64,000 nt of DNA from a bacterium OL-1 (GTDB lineage: Bacteria; Actinomycetota; Coriobacteriia; Coriobacteriales; Atopobiaceae): assembly GCA_000752675.2 (NCBI GenBank), contig LM994627.1:430429-494428 (forward strand), written 5' to 3'. Made by a program: the position numbers and the translations under genes. Positions 50,102-59,481 of this stretch are shown here, one piece after another; position 1 is the stretch's first letter; each line of letters begins with the position of its first letter. Below the pieces are notes generated by a model. That model worked only from the letters and a program-made list of their open reading frames with translations, made no database searches and was not told the DNA's origin.

Positions 50102-51582
50102 GCGCGGGCCTCCTTTGCGATGGTGTCCTTCGCGTGTCCCTCGATGAACTCGGATCCGGGGCCAGACTTGGTGACGTTTTCCATGGTGACGTCAGACAAC
50201 TCGCGCGAGAGAATCTCCATGATCTTTGGTGTACAGAAGCCTGCCTGGCAGCGTCCCATGCAAGCCCCCGTGCGCCGCTTGACGCCGTCGAGGGAGCGTG
50301 CACCAACGGGACGGTGAATGGCGTCGACGATCTGTGCCTCGGTCACATGGCAGCAGCGGCAGATGACCCTGCCATAGAGGGGGTTCCCCTCGCAGAGGCT
50401 CCCCCACTGCTCGAACGAAAGGTCGTTCATGTTAGGAATTCCGCGGCGCGTGTCCACAAACTCACCGGTGGGCTTCTCCTCTAGCCCCAAGATTTTGGTC
50501 ACGATGCCTGCGACCATACGGCCAATGGCCGGGGACGCAGTGAGGCCCGGCGACTCGATAGCGGAGCAGTCCACAAAGCCCGGTGTCGAGGGGTTCTCGC
50601 CAATAAGGAACTCGTGCTCCGCACGGTGCGCGCGCAGGCCGGAGAAGGACGTGATGACCTCGCGGAGAGGAACGTCGGCCACGGTGATGCCGCACTTCTC
50701 AGCCACCTCGGCAAGCCCGGCCGCCGTGGTATCGGTGCCCTCCTTGTCCTGGATGTCCTCCGCCGTTGGACCCACAATAAGGTTCCCGTGGATTGTTGGC
50801 GATACAAGAACGCCCTTGCCCATCTTTGAGGGAAGCGCAAAGACCACGTGGTGAACGTGGTTGCCAGCCGTGGTGTCGAGGAGCATGTACTGGCCGCGCC
50901 GCGGAACGATTTTTAGCTTGTCCTCGCAGACCATGTTGTGAATCTGGTCTGCATAGACGCCTGCAGCATTCACTACGCAACGAGCGAGGATACGGCCGCG
51001 CGGCGTCTCGAGGGCAAAGCCACCGTCCGGCCTGCGCTCGACTGCCGTCACCGGTGCATCAAAGAAAAACTCGACGCCGTTTGCCGCGGCATTCTCGGCA
51101 AGGGCCACGTTTAGCCCAAAGGGGTCTACGATGCCGGCCGTTGGCGCCCAGAGCGCACCGACGGCGTTCTGGGAGATGTTGGGTTCCATGGAGCGAAGCG
51201 TGTCTCGGTCAACAATCTGGAGGTCGGGGACGCCATTGGCCACCCCTCGTGCGAAGAGCTCTCGGAGGCCCTCCATGTCATGCTCGCTTGTGCACACGAC
51301 AAGAGACCCAATGTTCTTGACCGTGAACTGCAGCTTCTTTGCCAGCTCGTACATGAGGGCATTGCCCTCGACGTTGAGGCGGGCCATGAGTGAGCCGGGC
51401 ATGGCGTCGTAGCCGGCGTGCACGATGGCCGAGTTTGCCTTGGACGTGCCGCAGCAGACGTCATCTTCGCGCTCGACAACGCAGACGCTCGCCGTGGTCT
51501 TCGCAAGCTCACGTGCCGTGGCGCAGCCGGAGACACCTGCTCCAATGACCACGACGTCGTAGCGGCGATCCTTATCCTGCAT
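50098..51582 (-). CDS. FAD-dependent glycerol-3-phosphate dehydrogenase-like protein with BFD-type [2Fe-2S] end
   Basis: A 494-residue dehydrogenase of the GlpA/LhgO (DAO) family: FAD motif DVVVIGAGVSGCATARELA near residues 9-27, substrate region SAIVHAGYDAMPGS, and GRGQYMLLDT-type motifs. The C-terminal 90 residues carry CRCCHVTEAQIVDAI and CMGRCQAGFC, a BFD-like [2Fe-2S] ferredoxin domain. It probably oxidises glycerol-3-phosphate or a 2-hydroxyacid. The ATG at 51582 follows GAGGAGGGG. First gene of a three-gene overlapping operon. Confidence 0.85.
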   Translation of the reverse strand: MQDKDRRYDVVVIGAGVSGCATARELAKTTASVCVVEREDDVCCGTSKANSAIVHAGYDAMPGSLMARLNVEGNALMYELAKKLQFTVKNIGSLVVCTSEHDMEGLRELFARGVANGVPDLQIVDRDTLRSMEPNISQNAVGALWAPTAGIVDPFGLNVALAENAAANGVEFFFDAPVTAVERRPDGGFALETPRGRILARCVVNAAGVYADQIHNMVCEDKLKIVPRRGQYMLLDTTAGNHVHHVVFALPSKMGKGVLVSPTIHGNLIVGPTAEDIQDKEGTDTTAAGLAEVAEKCGITVADVPLREVITSFSGLRAHRAEHEFLIGENPSTPGFVDCSAIESPGLTASPAIGRMVAGIVTKILGLEEKPTGEFVDTRRGIPNMNDLSFEQWGSLCEGNPLYGRVICRCCHVTEAQIVDAIHRPVGARSLDGVKRRTGACMGRCQAGFCTPKIMEILSRELSDVTMENVTKSGPGSEFIEGHAKDTIAKEARA

Positions 51583-51840
51583 CGACCCCTCCTCGTTCCC
51601 GGTGGGTGGACGTGGCGAGGCTAGCGTGCGACCATCGCCGGGGCCGATTATCCACCCCGAAGGCCGGAGTGTATTTGCGCGGTGGACGGACGGTAGTGCC
51701 GTCCCGTAGAACGGCATCGAACGACCGCGAAAGGTGATATTCGTTGACGCAGCCGCAAGCCTTGTCAAAGCCCACCTGTTGATGGCGATCGAAGGCGCGT
51801 CTTGGACGCAATCACGTCTAAAAGCCGCGTTCTTCCCGCG

Positions 51841-53703
51841 CTACCGCGTCCCCTCGAACTGACTCTCGTAAAGGCTCGCGTAGAAACCGCCCTGACACAG
51901 CAGCTCGTCGTGCGTGCCGCGCTCGATGATGTGGCCGTCCTTCATCACGAGGATGCAGTCCGCGTCTCGCACGGTGGAGAGGCGGTGCGCCACCACCAGG
52001 GAGGTGCGGCCCTCCATCATGCGATCGAAGGCGTCCTGCACCTGCAGCTCGGTGCGCGTGTCGATGGAGCTCGTTGCCTCGTCGAGCAAAAGGATCGCGG
52101 GGTCTGCAAGCATCACGCGCGCAATGCAGAGGAGCTGCCGCTGGCCTTGTGAGAGGGACCCGCCGTCCTCGCCCAAGAGCGTGTCGTAGCCCTGCGGCAG
52201 CTGCTCGATGAACTTGTGCGCGTGCGCCTTCTTGGCGGCCGCCACAACGTCGTCCATCGTTGCCCCGGGCGTTCCGTAGGCAATGTTCTCGCGAACCGTG
52301 CCCCTGAAGAGCCAGGTGTCCTGAAGCACCATGCCAAAGAGCGAGCGAAGGTCCTCTCGGCGCATGTGGCTGGTGTCGTGGCCGTCAACCAGGATCTGAC
52401 CGGAGTCCACGTCATAGAAGCGCAGCAGCAGGTTGATAAGGGTCGTCTTGCCGCATCCCGTGGGGCCAACCAGGGCTATGGTCTGGCCGGGCTTAGCCAC
52501 AAACAAGATGTCCTGGAGCAGCGGGCGGCCGGGGACGTACGAGAAGTCGACGTGCGAGAACTCCAGAGCGCCCTCGGGGTTCTCGTCCACCTCGGGCTCA
52601 GCGGGATCAGCGCTTTGGGCTGGCGCATCGATGAGCGTGAAGAGGCGCCGCGCCGAGGCGTAGGCAGTCTGGATTTGCGTGACCACATTGGAAATCTCGT
52701 TGAAGGGCTTCATGTACTGGTTGGCATACGAGAGGAACGTCTGCACCTGGCCTACCGTAAGGACGCTCGGCCATCCGGAGATGACGCAGATGCAGCCAAC
52801 AACCGCCACGACGGCATAGGTGATGTTGTTCACCACGCGCGTTGCGGGGTTAGAGAGGGAGCTCGTGAACTGGGCGTGCTCCCCCACCCCCAGCAGGCGC
52901 TGGTTAATCTCATCAAAGCCCGCCTGGGCACGGTCTCCATATGCAAAGGCGCAGACCAGCTTCTGGCTGCCCACCATCTCCTCGACGTAGCCACCAAGCG
53001 AGCCCTGGAGGGCCTGCTGCTCCTTGAAGCTCTTGGCCGAGTAGCGCGCGATGAGCCAAGCCACGAGCATGGAGACGGGCGTCACGATAACCACCACAAG
53101 CCCCACGGGGACAGAGATCGAGAACATGAAGACAAGCGTGCCCACGATGGTTACCACGCCGGTGAAGAGCTGTGTGAGGCCCTGGAGCAGGCCGTCGCCC
53201 ACCTGGTCGGCGTCGTTTACCACGCGGGAGAGCAGGTCTCCGTGCGAGTGTGCGTCGACAAATGAGAGCGGCAGGTCACGGAAGCGCGAGAAGGCATCGA
53301 TGCGCAGGTCGCGGACCGTCTCATACGTGAGCCGGTTGGTGCAGTAGCCAGAGAGCCACTGCGTTACTGCGGCGCCCACAACCACAAGCGCAAGCTCCTG
53401 CAGCAGGGCCACAAGCGTGGCAAAGTCAACGTCTCCAGCCGAGACCATGCAGTCGATTGCGCGGCCAATCACGATGGGCACATAGAGCTGGAGCACCACC
53501 GAGACAGCAGAGGCCACGAAGGAGGCAATCAGAGACAGGCGATACGGGCGGGTGTAGGCTAGCAGTCGCCGCGTGACCTCGGCCGTGGTGAGGCCCGTCT
53601 CGTCAAGGCGGCCCTGGGGGTTGTCGTTGTTGTTGCCAATGTCGCCCTTGACGTTGGCCATGATGGTTCCGGCGCTTGCGCCGGCGGCATACGGGTTTGC
53701 CAT
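51841..53703 (-). CDS. ABC exporter half-transporter, canonical ATPase site
   Basis: A 620-residue type-IV ABC exporter with six membrane helices (about 50-340) and an ATPase domain. The Walker A is GPTGCGKTTLIN, the signature LSQGQRQLL (SQ in place of SG), the Walker B ILLLDEATSSID with the catalytic Glu, and the switch His is in VVAHRLST. An Asn/Asp-rich 40-residue extension precedes the first helix. Its ATG shares one base with the stop of the partner gene, so the two form a heterodimer. Confidence 0.93.
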   Translation of the reverse strand: MANPYAAGASAGTIMANVKGDIGNNNDNPQGRLDETGLTTAEVTRRLLAYTRPYRLSLIASFVASAVSVVLQLYVPIVIGRAIDCMVSAGDVDFATLVALLQELALVVVGAAVTQWLSGYCTNRLTYETVRDLRIDAFSRFRDLPLSFVDAHSHGDLLSRVVNDADQVGDGLLQGLTQLFTGVVTIVGTLVFMFSISVPVGLVVVIVTPVSMLVAWLIARYSAKSFKEQQALQGSLGGYVEEMVGSQKLVCAFAYGDRAQAGFDEINQRLLGVGEHAQFTSSLSNPATRVVNNITYAVVAVVGCICVISGWPSVLTVGQVQTFLSYANQYMKPFNEISNVVTQIQTAYASARRLFTLIDAPAQSADPAEPEVDENPEGALEFSHVDFSYVPGRPLLQDILFVAKPGQTIALVGPTGCGKTTLINLLLRFYDVDSGQILVDGHDTSHMRREDLRSLFGMVLQDTWLFRGTVRENIAYGTPGATMDDVVAAAKKAHAHKFIEQLPQGYDTLLGEDGGSLSQGQRQLLCIARVMLADPAILLLDEATSSIDTRTELQVQDAFDRMMEGRTSLVVAHRLSTVRDADCILVMKDGHIIERGTHDELLCQGGFYASLYESQFEGTR

Positions 53704-55454
53704 TACGCACCCACCTCCTCAGGGCGGAGCTGCGAGAGACAGATCTCGCGGTAGATGGGACAGCTCCTCATAAGCTCGGTGTGAGACCCCAGCCCGGCCA
53801 TGCGTCCGTGGTCAAGGACCAGGATCTGGTCGCAGGACATGACTGCCGAGACGCGCTGCGAGACGATCACGCAGGTAAGCTCCGAACGCAGGCTGCGGAG
53901 CGACTGGCGAAGACTTGCGTCGGTACGGAAGTCAAGTGCCGAGGCGGAGTCATCAAGCACCACGATGCGCGGGTGTCCCACGAGGGCGCGCGCAATGGTG
54001 AGGCGCTGACGCTGGCCTCCAGAGAAGTTCTTGCCGCCTGCCTCGACAACGGCATCAAGCCCCTGGTCCTTGCCCCGTACGAAGTCCGCAGCTTGAGCAA
54101 GCTCAAGCGCACGCCAGAGCTCCTCGTCTGTAGCGTTGGAATCGCGCCAGCAGAGGTTCGAACGGATGGTACCCGAGACCAGCGACGCCTGCTGGGGCAC
54201 TGTAGAGACAAGCTCACGTAGCTGGGTGAAGGGGTACTCTCGCACGTCGTGCCCAAAGACGCGAACCTCGCCGGACGTGGCATCGTAGAGCCTTGGGATG
54301 AGGTTCACAAGCGACGACTTGCCAGAACCCGTGCCGCCAATGATGCCAAGAGATCCACCGGCGCCCAGCCGCAGCGTCACGTTGTCCACCGCAGGCCGGG
54401 GTGCGCCGTCGTAGGTGAAGCATGCGTGGTCGAGGGCGATGGCCACGCCAGAGGTGAGGGTGCCCGGGGCAAGCTCCACCTGTGTGGTGCCCTCGTCAGA
54501 AGTCTGGGGCTCGCAGTCGAGCACCTCCATGATGCGCTTGGCCGAGGCGGTGCCGCGGTTGATGGTGATAACCAGGTTGGCCACGTAGACGATGGACACG
54601 AGCATCTGCGTCATGTAGTTCACGAAGGCAATGACCTCGCCCTGCGTGAGATTGCCCGCGTCAATACGCGCGCCGCCCATCCAGAGGATGGCAACGATGC
54701 CCAGGTCCATCACAAGCAGCGTAGCAGGGTTGAGAAGCGAGGAGAGCTTGCCGATGGTCACGGCCGTTTGCGTCTGCTCGTCAGCCGCCTTGTGGAAACG
54801 CTCGTCTTCGCGTCCCTCCTGCCTGAACGCCCTCACCACGCGGACGCCCGAGAGGTTCTCGCGCGTGACAAGGCTAACCTCGTCGAGCCGCGACTGAAGC
54901 TCGCCGAAGAGCGGTACGGATTTGGACATCACGAGCCAAAAGACAACCGCGATGGCAGGCGTGCATACGAGAAAGACAAGCCCAAGCTGGGCATCGATGA
55001 GCATGGCGCAGACCATGGAGCCAATTGCCAGGATGGGCCAGCGGATGATCTGCCTGATGCCAAGGGCCACCGTGACCTGTACCTGGTTGACGTCGTTCGT
55101 GATACGAGTGACCAGAGAGGGCGTACCTATACGGTCGAGGTCTGCCGGGGCGAGTTGGTTCACCTTGGCGTACAGGTCGTGGCGAATGTCCGTGCCCGAG
55201 CCCTGCGAGACAACGGCAGCCATCTTCTGGCACACGAGCGTGAAGCAGAACCCCACCACCGCAAGGACGATAAGCACCATGCACATGCGAACCACGTAGC
55301 CCTGGTCACGGCTGGTGACGCCCACGTCAATCATACTGGCTACGATGACCGGGGTAATGAGATCAAAGATGACCTCCACGGCCTTGCAGAGCGTGCCAAA
55401 AACAATCTTTCCGCGGTACTTGGGAAAGACGAACCTCCGTAGAATCTCACCCAA
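53703..55454 (-). CDS. ABC exporter half-transporter, degenerate ATPase site
   Basis: A 583-residue partner of the gene downstream. The Walker A is GGTGSGKSSLVN and the signature FSGGQRQRL, but the Walker B reads VVLDDSASALD, with Asp in place of the catalytic Glu. The switch His is replaced by Gln (VSQRVSAV). This asymmetric pattern is typical of heterodimeric exporters such as BmrCD and TM287/288, where one site is inactive. Substrate unknown; probably drugs or lipids. Confidence 0.93.
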   Translation of the reverse strand: MGEILRRFVFPKYRGKIVFGTLCKAVEVIFDLITPVIVASMIDVGVTSRDQGYVVRMCMVLIVLAVVGFCFTLVCQKMAAVVSQGSGTDIRHDLYAKVNQLAPADLDRIGTPSLVTRITNDVNQVQVTVALGIRQIIRWPILAIGSMVCAMLIDAQLGLVFLVCTPAIAVVFWLVMSKSVPLFGELQSRLDEVSLVTRENLSGVRVVRAFRQEGREDERFHKAADEQTQTAVTIGKLSSLLNPATLLVMDLGIVAILWMGGARIDAGNLTQGEVIAFVNYMTQMLVSIVYVANLVITINRGTASAKRIMEVLDCEPQTSDEGTTQVELAPGTLTSGVAIALDHACFTYDGAPRPAVDNVTLRLGAGGSLGIIGGTGSGKSSLVNLIPRLYDATSGEVRVFGHDVREYPFTQLRELVSTVPQQASLVSGTIRSNLCWRDSNATDEELWRALELAQAADFVRGKDQGLDAVVEAGGKNFSGGQRQRLTIARALVGHPRIVVLDDSASALDFRTDASLRQSLRSLRSELTCVIVSQRVSAVMSCDQILVLDHGRMAGLGSHTELMRSCPIYREICLSQLRPEEVGA

Positions 55455-55565
55455 TAGAGCCCCTCCCTCAGACTGTCAGCCTATCCATGATAGGGCTGCC
55501 CAGTTGCGGTGCGCATACGGCTTTTGTCACGCAACCATTCGTATTGTGTATGGCGCCTCGAGGTC

Positions 55566-57386
55566 CTACTCGATACCCAGCTTGTCCGAGAGTTCAAGCC
55601 ACTCGTCCTCGAGAGCCTCGCGCGCAGCCACGGCGTCATCGACCGCCTTCTGGGCGGCAACGAGCTTCTCGTAGTCCGTAGGATCGACCTCTGCAAGCGC
55701 CGCCCGCAGCCGGTCCGGCTCCCCCTCGGTCTTTTCCAGCTTGCGCGTAACGGCATCGAACCGCTTCTTGAGTTCACGTCGTTCCTGGTTGGTGAGTTCG
55801 CCTCCTTGCCCCCCGGAGGGCGCCTGGTCTTCCTGCGCGGAGTGCGCTTCGCGAAACTCCGCTCCGGAAGACGAGGCGCCCATGGCGTCTAGAAGGTCGA
55901 GGAACTCGTCTACGCCGCCCGGGCAGTGGCGCACGCGGCCGTTTAGAAGCGCATATTGGTCGTCGGTCACGCGCTCCATGAGGAAGCGGTCGTGCGAGAC
56001 CATGAGGAGCGTGCCGGGCCAGGTGTCGAGCAGGTCCTCTAGCACGGCGAGCATGTCGGTGTCGAGGTCGTTGCCAGGCTCATCGAGCACCAGCACATTG
56101 GGCTCGTCGAGAAGCACCGTGAGCAGCGCGAGACGCCTGCGCTGTCCGCCAGAGAGGTCATGCACAAAGTTAGTGAGCTCGGAGCGCTCGAAACCAAGTC
56201 GCTCGAGGAGCTGCGTGGGGCTCTGGGGCTTGCCGTCCACATAGTAGGTGCTCTTGTAGCGCGAGAGCACCTCGAGCACGCGCCAGTTCTCCTTCTCAGA
56301 AAGGGTGTCCAGGTGCTGCGACATCCAGCCAAAGCGAACAGACTTGCCAATGCGAACGGTTCCGGAAGTTGGCTGCAATTTGCCTGTCATGACCTTGAGC
56401 AGCGTCGACTTGCCCGCACCGTTGGCACCAAGGATGCCGTAGCGGTCGCCGGGTCCAATGGTCCAGGTGATGTCATCGAGCACGCGCGAGCCATCAGGAT
56501 AAGCAAACGAGACATCCTTCATCTCAATGACCTGCTTGCCCAGCCTGCTCACGGCTAGGCGCTTGAGCTCGATGGGGTTTCTCAGCGGCGGATCGTCGGC
56601 GAGAAGGGCTCGCGCCGCCTCGACGCGGAAGCGCGGCTTGCTCGAGCGTGCCTTGGCACCATGTGCCAGCCAGTTGAGCTCCTTGCGCAGCGTGTTCTGG
56701 CGACGCTCTTCAGTGGCCGCGGCCATGCGGTCACGCTCGACGCGCTGCTGGATGTAGGCGGAGTAGCCGCCGTCGAAAGGCTCGATCTCTCGGTCGTGGA
56801 CCTCCCACATGTGCTCGCAGACCTCATCCAAGAACCAGCGGTCGTGCGTCACCACGAGAAGGGCACCCGTGCCCTCGGGCCAGCGGGCCTTGAGGTGGTC
56901 GGCAAGCCAGCGGATGGCGTGCATGTCCAGGTGGTTGGTGGGCTCGTCCATGAGGATAACGTCCCAGGTGCCCACGAGGAGCCGTGCCAAGTCGCAGCGA
57001 CGTCGCTGACCACCGGAGAGCGTGCCAACGGTGGCATCCCAGTCCACGTCTCCTAGGAGCTCGGAGATAATCTGTCGCACGCGCGGGTCGGAGGCCCACA
57101 TGTAGTCGGGAACGTCCCCCACAACGGCGCGGCCCACGGTCCAATCGTCGTGGAGCTCGTCATCCTGGCCTAGGAACCCCACATGGATGCCGTTTCTCCA
57201 GGTAACGGTTCCCGAGTCAGGCTCCAGCCGATGTGCGATGAGCTCAAGCAGCGTTGACTTGCCGTCTCCGTTCCTGCCCACCACGCCAATGCGTTCGCCT
57301 TCGTTGATGCCTATAGTCTGATCGGCAAGCACAGGCTTGCCCGGCCACTCGTGCGAGAGGTGCTCGCAGCCTATGAGAATCCCCAT
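55566..57386 (-). CDS. ABC-F family ATPase (Uup-like)
   Basis: A 606-residue soluble protein with two ATPase domains and no membrane segments. Walker A motifs are GRNGDGKSTLLE and GANGAGKSTLLK. Signatures are LSGGQRRRCDLARLL and LSGGQRRRLALLTVLL, with Walker B VILMDEPTNHLDM and VLVLDEPGNDLDT. A charged C-terminal coiled coil (about 530-605) resembles Uup. ABC-F proteins bind the ribosome exit site. The start shares one base with the nfo stop. Confidence 0.92.
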   Translation of the reverse strand: MGILIGCEHLSHEWPGKPVLADQTIGINEGERIGVVGRNGDGKSTLLELIAHRLEPDSGTVTWRNGIHVGFLGQDDELHDDWTVGRAVVGDVPDYMWASDPRVRQIISELLGDVDWDATVGTLSGGQRRRCDLARLLVGTWDVILMDEPTNHLDMHAIRWLADHLKARWPEGTGALLVVTHDRWFLDEVCEHMWEVHDREIEPFDGGYSAYIQQRVERDRMAAATEERRQNTLRKELNWLAHGAKARSSKPRFRVEAARALLADDPPLRNPIELKRLAVSRLGKQVIEMKDVSFAYPDGSRVLDDITWTIGPGDRYGILGANGAGKSTLLKVMTGKLQPTSGTVRIGKSVRFGWMSQHLDTLSEKENWRVLEVLSRYKSTYYVDGKPQSPTQLLERLGFERSELTNFVHDLSGGQRRRLALLTVLLDEPNVLVLDEPGNDLDTDMLAVLEDLLDTWPGTLLMVSHDRFLMERVTDDQYALLNGRVRHCPGGVDEFLDLLDAMGASSSGAEFREAHSAQEDQAPSGGQGGELTNQERRELKKRFDAVTRKLEKTEGEPDRLRAALAEVDPTDYEKLVAAQKAVDDAVAAREALEDEWLELSDKLGIE

Positions 57387-58252
57387 TAGTCCTTCCCATC
57401 TCCCCGGGCAAGCCCCCTGAGGAGTGTTATCTCCTGCGCGTAGCCATCAAGCTCGTTGGGCGTCTCGAGAATCATGGGCAGCCCGCACAGTCGCGGGTTT
57501 GTCACCACGGCCTCGAAGGTCGAGAGCCCAAGCGTGCCCTGGCCGATCTTCTCGTGACGGTCTTTGTGGGAGCCAAGCGGGTTCTTTGAGTCGTTCACGT
57601 GTAGGGCTTTCAGGCGGTCAAGCCCAATCACGCGGTCAAACTCTTCAAGTACGCCATCGAGGTCGTTCACAATGTCGTAGCCGGCGTCGGCTACGTGGCA
57701 GGTGTCGAGGCACACGCCGAGAAGGTCGCCCTCACGGGTTCCCTCGATGATGCGAGCTAGCTCCTCGAAGCGCGAGCCCACCTCGGAGCCCTTGCCTGCC
57801 ATGGTCTCCAGCAGGACGGTAGTCTTCTGTCCTCGAACCAACACCTGGTCAAGACCCTCGCAGATAAGGCGAATGCCCTCGTCCACCCCTTGGCCCACAT
57901 GGCTTCCCGGATGGAAGTTGCAGTAGTTTCCTGGCAGCATCTCCATGAGCTGAAGGTCGCCAGCCATGGCCTCGCGGGCAAACTCTATCGTCTGCGGCTT
58001 GGCAGAGCAGAGGTTCATGGTATACGGTGCGTGCGCAACAAGCCGTCCAAAGTCGTTCTCGGCAAGGATGGCGAGAAGCGCCGCCACATCGTCTGGGTCT
58101 GGCGTCTTGGCTCGGCCGCCACGCGGGTTTCTCGTGAAGAAGGCGAAGGTATTTGCCCCAATGCTCAGAGCGGTCTTGCCCATCTGCGCAAATCCGCCCG
58201 CCACCGAGAGATGACAGCCGATGGTTATCTCGCCGTGACGTGCCTCGCTCAT
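57386..58252 (-). CDS. nfo: Endonuclease IV (AP endonuclease)
   Basis: A 288-residue AP endonuclease that cuts DNA at abasic sites. The TIM-barrel metal ligands are visible in VAHAPY, NFHPGSHVGQG, ETMAGKG, CLDTCHVADAG and HVNDSKNPLGSHKDRHE. The ATG at 58252 follows GGAGGACGC and overlaps the coaBC stop (ATGA). Full length. It fits beside dut and recQ as DNA-maintenance functions, although unlinked. Confidence 0.95.
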   Translation of the reverse strand: MSEARHGEITIGCHLSVAGGFAQMGKTALSIGANTFAFFTRNPRGGRAKTPDPDDVAALLAILAENDFGRLVAHAPYTMNLCSAKPQTIEFAREAMAGDLQLMEMLPGNYCNFHPGSHVGQGVDEGIRLICEGLDQVLVRGQKTTVLLETMAGKGSEVGSRFEELARIIEGTREGDLLGVCLDTCHVADAGYDIVNDLDGVLEEFDRVIGLDRLKALHVNDSKNPLGSHKDRHEKIGQGTLGLSTFEAVVTNPRLCGLPMILETPNELDGYAQEITLLRGLARGDGKD

Positions 58253-59481
58253 GCGTCCTCCCCCGCCACGGCCGCGGCAACGCGGTCGCAAATGGCGGCA
58301 GCAACCTGGTCGAGCGGAAGCGTATCGAGTTGCTCCGTGTGGTCAGGCCAGACAAAGGCAATCCGGCTCGTGTCGGCGCCAAAGGTGGAGTCTGCGCGTG
58401 ACACGTCGTTTGCCACGATAAGGTCGCAGCCCTTGTGCTCGAGCTTCTCTCGCGCATTCTTGAGAAGGTCGTTTGTCTCGGCTGCAAAGCCAACCACGAC
58501 GCGGTCTCCCTTGGTGTGAGAAAGCTCAGCGAGGATGTCAGCGGTCTTGATAAGGCGAAGCGTCGAGAGGTCGTCCGTGCCCTTCTTGAGCTTGCGGTCA
58601 GCAGGCGAGGCGGGCGTGTAGTCCGCGACTGCCGCGGCGCATATGGCAGCGTCGGCGTTAGCGAACGCGGTGACGGTGACGTCGCGCATCTGTGCCGCCG
58701 AGACAACCGGAACCACGTAGACCCCCTGCGGCGCGGCGAGCGAGACCGGTCCGGAGACCAGCGTCACCACAGCACCTCGGCGTGAGGCCTCACGGGCGAT
58801 GGCGTATCCCATCTTGCCTGTGGAGGCGTTGGCGATGTAGCGCACGGGGTCGATGGCCTCGTGCGTGGGGCCGGCCGTGACCACAAGCCTCATGCCGGCC
58901 ATGTCCTGCTTGGCCGGGGCAAGCGCCTCAAGTGCAGCGGCCACGATGTCCGAAACTTCTGCAAGCTTGCCCTCACCCACGTCACCGCAGGCGAGAAGGC
59001 CCGTCTGCGGCATCACAAAGCGAATGCCTCGCGAGCGAAGCGTTGCGACGTTTTCCTGCGTTACCGGATTTCTCCACATGTGGACGTTCATGGCAGCTGC
59101 TACAAGCACCGGGCAGTGCGTGGCAAGCAGCGTAGTAGAGAGGCAGTCATCTGCAATTCCCGTTGCCATCTTAGCCAGCACGTTTCCGGTTGCGGGAACA
59201 ACCACCACAAGGTCAGCCCAGTCGACCAGGAAGATGTGCGGAATGGGAGAGTCCGGGTAGGCATAGAGGTCGTCCGCCACGGGATGGCCGGAGAGCGCCT
59301 CGAACGTGGGGGTGCCCACAAAGCGCTCCGCATCTGCCGTCATAGTCACGCGAACGTCGCAGCCCGCGTGCTGCAGACCGCGCATGACCTCTACGGCCTT
59401 GTAGACTGCAATACCTCCCGTGACTGCGAGGACGACACGAGGCGCCGCCGGCTCTGTATCCCTGTGCGTGCTCTCGCTCAC
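58249..59481 (-). CDS. coaBC: Bifunctional phosphopantothenoylcysteine decarboxylase/synthetase
   Basis: A 410-residue CoA biosynthesis enzyme. The N-terminal CoaC flavin domain has TGGIAVYKAVEVMRGL and the PAMN-type motif AAMNVHMWRNP. The CoaB part has VTAGPTHEAIDPVRYIANASTGKMG and the lysine motif KLKKGT. It converts phosphopantothenate and Cys to 4'-phosphopantetheine. GTG 59481 overlaps the stop of the zinc-ribbon gene (GTGA) and is preceded by GGGGAGGG. Confidence 0.95.
   Translation of the reverse strand: MSESTHRDTEPAAPRVVLAVTGGIAVYKAVEVMRGLQHAGCDVRVTMTADAERFVGTPTFEALSGHPVADDLYAYPDSPIPHIFLVDWADLVVVVPATGNVLAKMATGIADDCLSTTLLATHCPVLVAAAMNVHMWRNPVTQENVATLRSRGIRFVMPQTGLLACGDVGEGKLAEVSDIVAAALEALAPAKQDMAGMRLVVTAGPTHEAIDPVRYIANASTGKMGYAIAREASRRGAVVTLVSGPVSLAAPQGVYVVPVVSAAQMRDVTVTAFANADAAICAAAVADYTPASPADRKLKKGTDDLSTLRLIKTADILAELSHTKGDRVVVGFAAETNDLLKNAREKLEHKGCDLIVANDVSRADSTFGADTSRIAFVWPDHTEQLDTLPLDQVAAAICDRVAAAVAGEDA

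Noticed and set aside
51583-51840. Possible small gene in the 258-base gap upstream of the glycerol-3-phosphate dehydrogenase gene
   Set aside because: No frame with a ribosome site and recognisable content was found; it probably holds the operon promoter and the end region of the ABC genes.
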